Shown: piece by piece, positions 1 through 4,816 of the stretch
How positions within the stretch are numbered: the first letter of the stretch is position 1
How the letters are laid out: each line of letters begins with the position of its first letter
Source of the DNA: JAVEVF01 sp034005175
GTDB taxonomy: Bacteria > Actinomycetota > Coriobacteriia > Anaerosomatales > SLCP01
Direction: 5' to 3'
Assembly (NCBI GenBank): GCA_034005175.1
Contig: JAVEVF010000095.1
Span: 1 to 7,037 of the forward strand
Length of the DNA: 7,037 nt
Translations under genes and position numbers: made by a program
The notes under the pieces: generated by a model
Seen by the model: only the letters and a program-made list of their open reading frames with translations
What the model was told of the DNA's origin: nothing
Database searches by the model: none

Positions 1-600
1 GGGGCACGTCGGCAGGTTGACGACGGGTGTCTTGATACCCTTTTCCTCGAGATACGTCATGACGCCCGTTGCGTCCGCGGGGTTGGGATGTGCGATGACG
101 AATCCGCCGTCAACCGCGCATGAGCCAACAGCCACGACAGCCGCAGCATTCTGAGCGCCGCGTTCGAGCTCTCCAAGAGAAGGTTCACCGGCGATTCTCA
201 GCGCGTTGCCGTTCCAGCCCTTCATGACGGCACCCTCGTAGATGAGGATGTAGTCACCTTCTTCGAAGACTGCCTCAGCGGCCGCAAGCGCGTCTTCGCC
301 CTGCGCCATCGAAAGAGTCTCCATGAAGTCCATAGAGAGCAGCTCAAGCACGATGGTCGCCACGTCAGGCGTGTCCGCCTGAGCCATGGACTCAGTGCAC
401 CCTGTGCACGAGCCGCCGTTCAGCCACACTGCGGGCTTGAGCTTCGCGCCTTTGCTCACGGCCGCCGCGATCTGCGGAACGAATGACTCAGACAATCCCA
501 GCAGCGCCGCGATCGAGCCGCAATACTTGAGGAAATCGCGACGTGACACGCCTCTCGCTGCGAGTAGGTCGTACATCGCGTCGTGGTCCTCGTGCGCCAT
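1..600 (-). CDS. [NiFe]-hydrogenase small subunit, Tat-exported (5' part only)
   Basis: This is the first 200 residues of the electron-transferring small subunit of a membrane-bound uptake-type [NiFe] hydrogenase; the reading frame leaves the window still open. A twin-arginine signal lies at residues 18-47 (SRRDFLK at 19-25, then a hydrophobic stretch ending IAAA). The mature part begins with the family motif around GSCTGC (C65, C68), followed by GSCA (C161) and PTCP (C199). These four cysteines correspond to the proximal [4Fe-4S] cluster ligands of the family. The start is ATG at 600, with a near-perfect AAGGAGGTG six bases upstream. By family knowledge the protein passes electrons from the Ni-Fe large subunit to a membrane cytochrome or quinone, outside the cytoplasmic membrane. 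The medial and distal cluster regions, the large subunit and maturation genes would lie beyond the left edge. The hydrogenase subgroup cannot be settled from this part. Confidence 0.95.
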   Translation of the reverse strand, partial: MAHEDHDAMYDLLAARGVSRRDFLKYCGSIAALLGLSESFVPQIAAAVSKGAKLKPAVWLNGGSCTGCTESMAQADTPDVATIVLELLSMDFMETLSMAQGEDALAAAEAVFEEGDYILIYEGAVMKGWNGNALRIAGEPSLGELERGAQNAAAVVAVGSCAVDGGFVIAHPNPADATGVMTYLEEKGIKTPVVNLPTCP

Positions 601-606
601 GCCTTA

Positions 607-615
607 CACCTCCTT
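607..615 (-). promoter_or_regulatory. Strong Shine-Dalgarno site of the hydrogenase gene
   Basis: On the minus strand the sequence AAGGAGGTG ends six bases before the ATG at 600. It is almost fully complementary to the 16S rRNA 3' end and fixes the hydrogenase start. Confidence 0.85.
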
Positions 616-750
616 GTTGTGAATCCAGACGTTGGTGCGCGAGCTATGAGCAGGCGTCACGCACGCACTGACAATCCGGTAGCCCCGGTGCTTTGAGAGC
701 AGCCCTCCTTCCGTGGGCATCCGTGACTCTTTCTACAGGACACAGCACAC

Positions 751-898
751 ACCGGTTCTCAGACCGGTAGGCGTCGAGGAGGCAGACATGCCATGAGGGG
801 AACGGAGACGTCCGCACATCGTGCGCGGCAGCGATGCTTGAATGTGGACACGACTGCGTGCACTAGACGCGCGGTTCACACCGCTGTCCGTTGTCCAC
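751..898 (-). other. Possible structured RNA leader upstream of the hydrogenase gene
   Basis: Read on the minus strand, this stretch folds by eye into successive hairpins. First is a three-way junction (898-844): a closing stem GTGGACA/TGTCCAC, a 3-bp GAC/GTC extension, a hairpin GCGGT-GTGA-ACCGC whose loop is a GNRA tetraloop, and an adjacent hairpin GCGT/ACGC with a 7-nt loop. Next comes a 7-bp stem (828-812) that includes a G-U wobble on this strand but a C-A mismatch on the other. A short GGCA/TGCC hairpin (792-781) and ACCGGT-CTGAGA-ACCGGT (768-751) follow. The GNRA loop and the wobble both favour the minus strand, the same sense as the hydrogenase gene about 150 nt downstream. I do not recognise a known riboswitch class. 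Hairpins of this size also arise by chance in G+C-rich DNA. Confidence 0.3.
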
Positions 899-1250
899 CT
901 TCCAAAGCCATACAAAGGTGCCGGCACCCCCCAAGGGCGTCTGACCACGTTGTCTCGTCTATTGAGGTCGGCCGCACACTCATCAGGCATGAGCATACCG
1001 CGGCCACACACACGAACTAACATTAGCACAACTATTCACAAGCGTGTACGGGAAGAACGGCTGTCATATGGGAACAACAACAAGAGAAAGCAATCGTTGA
1101 ATCGGATGCCAGTCATTGGGTCGCCAGCAATGTCAGCGGTCGCGGAGCCGACGCGCATACGTACGCTAGCTCAGGGCAGGATGGCGACAGTTGGCGCCGA
1201 AGTCAGCCAGTGATCAAAGGCGATGTGAGTCTGATAGAAGAGGGGCAAGC

Positions 1251-1511
1251 GTGGCGGGGACCAGCCAGGGAATCGTGCTTGATATCAGAGGATGTACCCC
1301 TGACATCCGGCGGCCTCTGTTGTTCTGCATTATCGATAAGCTGCTAGAACTCGACGCGCCGGACAATCTTCTTGTCGTCACGGACTATGAACCGACGGGT
1401 ATCGGGTACCAGATCGACCTGCGCAAAGAGACGCGCGGCAAGTTCGAGTACTTCTACGACCAGCGTCTTGACGGCGCGTGGGTGACCCTCATCAGGCGCA
1501 AGATCCTGTAG
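1251..1511 (+). CDS. DUF2249 domain protein
   Basis: This 86-residue cytoplasmic protein matches the DUF2249 family (TusA/SirA-like small alpha/beta fold) over its whole length. The features seen are LDIRG at residues 10-14, an alpha-helical middle, VVTDYEP at 42-48, and a terminal strand with W77. Family members are often fused or adjacent to hemerythrin, nitrogen-oxide or anaerobic-respiration genes, but their biochemical role is not established, so no reaction is assigned. The GTG at 1251 is chosen because AGGGG lies six bases upstream and homology begins just after it; the same frame is open upstream to an ATG at 1191, but that extension does not resemble the family. The usual NDHDPxPLY motif is here TDYEPTGIG, so the family His is Tyr. 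The gene converges on the HAD gene with a 24-bp gap. Confidence 0.75.
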   Translation: MAGTSQGIVLDIRGCTPDIRRPLLFCIIDKLLELDAPDNLLVVTDYEPTGIGYQIDLRKETRGKFEYFYDQRLDGAWVTLIRRKIL

Positions 1512-1512
1512 C

Positions 1513-1528
1513 TCCAGGCAGTTCTGGA
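1513..1528. terminator. Weak hairpin in the convergent DUF2249/HAD gap
   Basis: TCCAG (1513-1517) and CTGGA (1524-1528) form a 5-bp stem with a 6-nt loop between the stop codons of two convergent genes. There is no T-tract on either side, so it is at best a weak bidirectional terminator. Only its position supports the call. Confidence 0.2.
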
Positions 1529-1535
1529 ACCCACC

Positions 1536-2240
1536 TCACCAGTCTCGGACGAGTTCTCCCAGCATGTCCGCGAGCAAGTTGAGGTCGCCCCTGTGATCAG
1601 CCTGCGCGCTCGTGCGTGATCCAACGTAGAAGGTGCGCATGCCGGTGGCGCTTGCTGGCAGATCAAGATCTGCGTCGTCACCCACCATCAATGAGCGCTC
1701 AGGGCTCACGTCTATGAGCTCGGCTGTCTCAAGGAAGTAGGCGGCTAGAGGCTTGCAGGCATGCATTGATTCGTAGGCGGTGACGGCGTGCAGGTCGAGG
1801 TCCGCGAGACCAGCCCACGCGATGCGGTGTTCTACGGCCGCGCGCGGAAAGATGGGATTGGTGGCAATAGCGACCTTGAGCCCGAGGTCAAGGGCGGTCT
1901 CGACGACACGGCGCGACCCAGGTGTCGGCCCGTACCCTTCGCCCAGACGCGAGAACTCCTCCGCATAGAAGCGATCAAACAGCGCCGCGTGTTCATCGAT
2001 GTCTATTCCGGTCAGGAGGTGGAACTCATCGGCGAAGACCTCTTGGTTCGTTCGTCCGGCGTGGGGCAACATCATCGCTGTTGTAGCAGCGCTGAGCGAC
2101 CTCATGGCCTGTCGCAGGGACTCGTCGCCGTCGGTAAGCGGAGCCATCGCGCGTGCGAGTGCGGAGAAGTATCGATCGAGAAACGAGCCCATGTCGATGT
2201 CGAGCAAGGTGCCGTCAAGATCGAAGAGTACTCCCTGCAC
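1536..2240 (-). CDS. HAD-superfamily hydrolase (phosphatase-like, C1 cap)
   Basis: This 234-residue cytoplasmic protein has all four haloacid dehalogenase motifs. Motif I is DLDGT, with nucleophile D7 and acid/base D9. Motif II is IATN with T127. Motif III is K173 in ACKP. Motif IV is GDDADLDLPA, with Mg2+-binding D188/D189. Residues of about 16-95 form a helical C1-type cap. The length and motifs fit small-molecule phosphatases of the phosphoglycolate phosphatase/YjjG kind, but the substrate cannot be named. The frame is open far upstream, to 2891. I choose GTG at 2240 because AAAGGA lies five bases before it and the family's beta-strand QGVLFDLDGT begins immediately. The alternative ATGATG at about 2282 has no ribosome site and overlaps a good extended -10 box. 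The gene is divergent from the Crp/Fnr regulator. Confidence 0.88.
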   Translation of the reverse strand: MQGVLFDLDGTLLDIDMGSFLDRYFSALARAMAPLTDGDESLRQAMRSLSAATTAMMLPHAGRTNQEVFADEFHLLTGIDIDEHAALFDRFYAEEFSRLGEGYGPTPGSRRVVETALDLGLKVAIATNPIFPRAAVEHRIAWAGLADLDLHAVTAYESMHACKPLAAYFLETAELIDVSPERSLMVGDDADLDLPASATGMRTFYVGSRTSAQADHRGDLNLLADMLGELVRDW

Positions 2241-2277
2241 ATCGTTCCTTTCGACCGTCTTTGAGCGTACAGCGCGC

Positions 2278-2286
2278 ATCATACCA
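2278..2286 (-). promoter_or_regulatory. Extended -10 promoter element for the HAD gene
   Basis: The minus strand reads TGGTATGAT, a TGn extension plus a -10 box matching TATAAT at five of six positions. It lies about 38 bases upstream of the preferred GTG start at 2240. No good -35 is seen at 16-18 bp, as is common for extended -10 promoters. Its position supports the downstream GTG over the ATGATG that overlaps it. Confidence 0.4.
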
Positions 2287-2373
2287 CGCGGAGCTGGGGG
2301 CACTGCGCTCAAGAGGGCCCGGCGGTAGGCCGATATCTTCGTCATGAGGAACACCACGCCAACAGAGGACTTG

Positions 2374-3042
2374 ATGGGAAAGCTCCGTCGGTTCTCTCTG
2401 TTCGCCAACGTGTCAAGTGCCGACGCCGAGCGCTTGACGGCCATGCTGCGTGTTCGGCGGTATCCTAAAGGGGCGTTCGTCGTCACGCGAGGAGAGCGCG
2501 CCGCTGGTCTGTACCTCCTGTCCTCAGGAAGAGCGAAGATCACCATAGCGTCGCCAGACGGCAAGGAGCTCGTGCTTGGACACATCGATGGCCCGGCGCA
2601 TTTCGGAGAGGTGAGTCTCGTGGAGGGGCAGCCGCATCCCGCCGACGTGGTCGCGGTGACCTCCGTAGAGGTGCTCATGATCGACGCCCGCTCTCTAGCC
2701 GAGGTGATTCGCCTGCAACCGCGGATTGCGGTCTCGCTCATCGGTGCGCTCTCGGAAAGACTCAGCGAGACGATCGGGCGTCTTGAGGATCTCACATTCC
2801 ATGACGCCGCACATCGTGTGATGCGAGTGCTGTTGAACATCGGGACAGCGCGGTATGAGCTCACCGGTGAGGCTCTCATCGCCAGATACACTCACTACGA
2901 TATCGCGACTCTTGCTGGGACCTCACGTGAGACTGCCAGCCGCGTGATATCCTCACTGGCTCGTGACGAGGTGCTTGAGGTCCGAGGGCGATCGATACTC
3001 GTTGACCTCGATGCGCTTGCCCGCGCCATGCGTCCTGCTTGA
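2374..3042 (+). CDS. Crp/Fnr-family transcriptional regulator
   Basis: The protein has 222 residues and the usual Crp/Fnr architecture. A cyclic-nucleotide-binding-type beta barrel spans residues 8 to about 120 (LFANV, PKGAFVVTRGE, LYLLSSGRAK, FGEVSLVEGQ). A dimerisation helix covers about 122-140, and a C-terminal winged helix-turn-helix covers about 173-206. The recognition helix SRETASR carries R185, E186 and R190, the pattern by which CRP reads TGTGA-like half sites. The segment GQPHPAD replaces the CRP Arg-Ser that contacts the cAMP phosphate with His-Pro. There is no cysteine, so an FNR-type Fe-S cluster is excluded. The effector is therefore unknown. The ATG at 2374 has AGAGGA four bases upstream and gives a typical N-terminus; the ATG at 2344 would add ten residues but lacks a ribosome site. 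It is divergent from the HAD gene and followed after 87 bp by the cytochrome b5-like gene. Confidence 0.93.
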   Translation: MGKLRRFSLFANVSSADAERLTAMLRVRRYPKGAFVVTRGERAAGLYLLSSGRAKITIASPDGKELVLGHIDGPAHFGEVSLVEGQPHPADVVAVTSVEVLMIDARSLAEVIRLQPRIAVSLIGALSERLSETIGRLEDLTFHDAAHRVMRVLLNIGTARYELTGEALIARYTHYDIATLAGTSRETASRVISSLARDEVLEVRGRSILVDLDALARAMRPA

Positions 3043-3068
3043 TATCATCGAGCCGAGCGCGTCAGGCG

Positions 3069-3097
3069 TTTCGCGCGCGCGTGCACGGAGATATACC
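3069..3097 (+). promoter_or_regulatory. Possible promoter of the cytochrome b5-like gene
   Basis: TTTCGC (3069-3074) and TATACC (3092-3097) are separated by exactly 17 bp and lie 33 bp before the ATG at 3130. The -35 match is poor and the -10 match moderate. Read-through from the regulator gene is equally possible. Confidence 0.25.
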
Positions 3098-3129
3098 AGT
3101 GGGAGAGACATCCGACGAACGGAGGCGGC

Positions 3130-3357
3130 ATGAAGGATTTCACGTTGGAAGATCTCGCGGCATTCAACGGCAAGAACGGGCAGCCGGCATATGTCGCGTT
3201 CAGAGGTACGGTCTACGACGTCAGCGACAGCCCAATGTGGGAAGAGGGCGACCATGAGGCCATGCACGACGCGGGACACGACCTGACCGCAGAACACGCC
3301 GACGCCCCGCACGACGAGTACATCGTGGACTTCCCTGTGGTGGGAAAGCTCGTCTAG
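3130..3357 (+). CDS. Cytochrome b5-like heme-binding domain protein
   Basis: This 75-residue protein consists of one cytochrome b5-like heme/steroid-binding domain of the short bacterial type. The N-terminal FTLEDLAAFNGKNG (residues 4-17), AYVAFRGTVYDVSDS (20-34), W37, GDHEAMHDAGHDLT (40-53) and APH (59-61) match the family pattern; it ends VVGKLV. The likely axial heme ligands are His residues in the GDH and APH segments (H42 and H61), by analogy. It has no signal peptide or membrane segment, so it is probably cytoplasmic or the partner of a membrane redox protein. GGAGG lies six bases before the ATG. Its stop TAG (3355-3357) overlaps the stop of the convergent methyltransferase within CTAG. 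Being just downstream of a Crp/Fnr regulator hints at redox-linked expression, but that is an inference. Its electron partner is unknown. Confidence 0.88.
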   Translation: MKDFTLEDLAAFNGKNGQPAYVAFRGTVYDVSDSPMWEEGDHEAMHDAGHDLTAEHADAPHDEYIVDFPVVGKLV

Positions 3358-4658
3358 TCCGACTCTCGGCGAAACGACGCGACGCACTCCACGTGGTAGG
3401 TCTGTGGAAAGAGATCGTGCGGCTCGACCTGGTCAAGCCGGTAACCTTCACGCGATAGGTGCTGCGCGTCACGGGCGAGCGTGGTGGGGTTACATGAGAC
3501 GTAGATGATCGTCCGCGGGCCGGCAGCGGCAAGCGCGGCGATGGCTTCGTGGTGCAGGCCGCTTCGAGGTGGGTCCACAAAGACGACATCGAACTCTCCG
3601 AGTGAGGGGAGCTCCCTTACAGCGTCGCCTCCAACCACGTCAGCTTCAAGCCGTGCTTGGTCGAGGTTGCGCCGAAGATCGGCAAGCGCGTACCGGGAGT
3701 TCTCGACGGCCACCACTTCGGCGCCGGTCGCGGCAAGCGGCAGCGTGAACGTGCCCACACCTGAGTACATGTCGAGGATGCGGTCTTGGGCGGTAGGAGA
3801 TGCCTGTGCGAGTGCGCGGGTGACAAGAACCTCTGCGGCTGCTGTGTTCAGCTGGAAGAACGACGGTCCTGAGGCGGTCAAACGCCGCCCGCACAGCTCC
3901 TCCGTCCAGTGCCCTCGGCCGCTGAGGACCTCCACACCAGTGACGAGCCGCTTCTGCTGCGCGCCTTTGACGAGCAACCGCACGACACCACGCGCACCCA
4001 CGGCGTCACTGAGGGTCTTGGCGGCCATCTGCCGAGGAAAACTCGTCGGATCAGTCCAGAGCGCTACCTCCACATCACCAGTGCGCACCGAGACGCGCAG
4101 GCCGACACGTCGCACGCCAAGGGAGCCATAGCGGCCGCTGAGGTAACGCAAGGCACCCGTGAGCGCCCGTGGGGAGTCCTCGAACCCTGAGGGGAGAAGC
4201 AGGCAGCGATCAACGGGGATGAATTCATGGCTGCCGAGCGCGTGGTATCCCAGGTGCACCCGTCCGCCGATGTCTGCACACTCGAACTCGACCTTGTTTC
4301 GGTATCCGTAGCGGTCTGGCGCAGATGCGGTGGCTGGAACCGAGACTTCAGCGTGGGCGATATGACGCAGCGCATCAGAGACGATGCGCGCCTTAGCTGA
4401 CAGTTGGAGCTCGGCTGAGACATGCTGCCACTGGCAGCCCCCACAGTCACCGAAATACGCGCACGGTGCTTCCGTGCGGTCGGGTGAGGGACATACCACC
4501 GAGATGATTCGTGCGTCGGCTCGCCGGTCGTGCTCGGCAGTGATCTCAATCTCCACCTGGTCGCCCGGGCATCCACCGCGGACGAATACCACTCGGCCAT
4601 CGTCGAGGTGCGCGACGCCATCGCCTCCATAGGCGAGTGATTCGATGGTGACCAGCAT
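3354..4658 (-). CDS. rlmD: 23S rRNA (uracil-5-)-methyltransferase, RlmD/TrmA family
   Basis: This 434-residue enzyme of the RumA/TrmA family makes 5-methyluridine in RNA using S-adenosylmethionine. An N-terminal TRAM RNA-binding domain covers about 1-55. C66, C72, C75 and C152 match the [4Fe-4S] ligands of RlmD (CxxxxxCxxC plus a distant Cys). The substrate loop motif FFQLN is at 267-271, the SAM-binding LDMYSGVGTF at 295-304, and DPPRSG at 362-367. The catalytic nucleophile C389 (VSCNP) and general base E424 (HVECV) fall at the same numbers as in E. coli RlmD. Whether the target is U1939, U747 or both cannot be told from this sequence, so the symbol is a family-level call. The ATG at 4658 has AAGGA seven bases upstream; an ATG at 4703 is in frame but lacks a ribosome site. 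Confidence 0.9.
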   Translation of the reverse strand: MLVTIESLAYGGDGVAHLDDGRVVFVRGGCPGDQVEIEITAEHDRRADARIISVVCPSPDRTEAPCAYFGDCGGCQWQHVSAELQLSAKARIVSDALRHIAHAEVSVPATASAPDRYGYRNKVEFECADIGGRVHLGYHALGSHEFIPVDRCLLLPSGFEDSPRALTGALRYLSGRYGSLGVRRVGLRVSVRTGDVEVALWTDPTSFPRQMAAKTLSDAVGARGVVRLLVKGAQQKRLVTGVEVLSGRGHWTEELCGRRLTASGPSFFQLNTAAAEVLVTRALAQASPTAQDRILDMYSGVGTFTLPLAATGAEVVAVENSRYALADLRRNLDQARLEADVVGGDAVRELPSLGEFDVVFVDPPRSGLHHEAIAALAAAGPRTIIYVSCNPTTLARDAQHLSREGYRLDQVEPHDLFPQTYHVECVASFRRESD

Positions 4659-4816
4659 GTGTGTTCCTTCCTCGGCAACGGGAAGATAGTACTGTATCGG
4701 CATTACACACGATGTGAGAGTGAAGCCTGCGCGTCCCTACGCCGATACTGTGATAAGTGACATAAGCGAGGGCCGGGACATCGGGGTCCTCGGTTCTGAA
4801 CAGGAGGTCAGGCGCT
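4659..4816. promoter_or_regulatory. Divergent rlmD/pilT promoter region with a tandem 9-mer
   Basis: This 158-bp region must carry the starts of both divergent genes. It holds an imperfect head-to-tail 9-mer, TGTGATAAG (4749-4757) followed at once by TGACATAAG (4758-4766), which share seven of nine bases. The left half resembles a Crp-type TGTGA half site, but no TCACA partner sits at the right spacing. No convincing -35/-10 pair was found on either strand. AGGAGGT, eight bases before the ATG at 4817, is the ribosome site of the pilT-like gene. Confidence 0.35.

Larger units (their letters stand above)
601..1250. other. 650-bp intergenic region between divergent hydrogenase and DUF2249 genes
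   Basis: No convincing gene is seen. The open frames here (for example about 733-1029 minus and 842-1213 plus) are rich in Arg, Thr, Ser and Pro, lack good ribosome sites and resemble no family I know. The region probably holds the promoters of both flanking genes. It contains a perfect 12-bp palindrome, GGTGCCGGCACC (917-928), and a stretch around 1015-1100 that is visibly richer in A+T than its surroundings. A very weak minus-strand promoter candidate is TTAGTT (1020-1015), 17 bases, then TATGCT (997-992), which would give a leader of about 385 nt. No clean TGTGA-N6-TCACA or TTGAT-N4-ATCAA box was found by eye. Confidence 0.6.

Noticed and set aside
663..720. Resemblance of CAAAGC...ACCGGGGCTACCGG (minus strand) to a c-di-GMP-I riboswitch
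   Set aside because: The P1a stem and the conserved tetraloop/receptor segments are missing, and only a short CCGG hairpin (676-688) is supported.
1068..1100. Short ORF of ten codons (MGTTTRESNR) as a possible leader peptide
   Set aside because: The ribosome site is poor and distant, nothing links it to attenuation of the downstream gene, and ORFs of this size are expected by chance.
1165..1174. tRNA-like D-arm string GCTAGCTCAG
   Set aside because: There is no T-arm consensus, no matching acceptor stem and no anticodon arm at the right distance.
733..1213. Overlapping open frames on both strands (733-1029 minus, 793-1020 plus, 842-1213 plus)
   Set aside because: Their compositions are Arg/Thr/Ser/Pro-rich with no recognisable domain, they lack good ribosome sites, and they overlap each other. 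They look like chance open frames in G+C-rich intergenic DNA.
2241..2891. N-terminal extension of the HAD frame through the whole regulator gene
   Set aside because: It is antisense to a clear Crp/Fnr gene, shows no homology, and the HAD fold begins right after GTG 2240.
3505..4131. Long plus-strand open frame of 208 codons
   Set aside because: It is a shadow of the rlmD gene on the opposite strand, Ser/Arg/Ala-rich with no domain signature.
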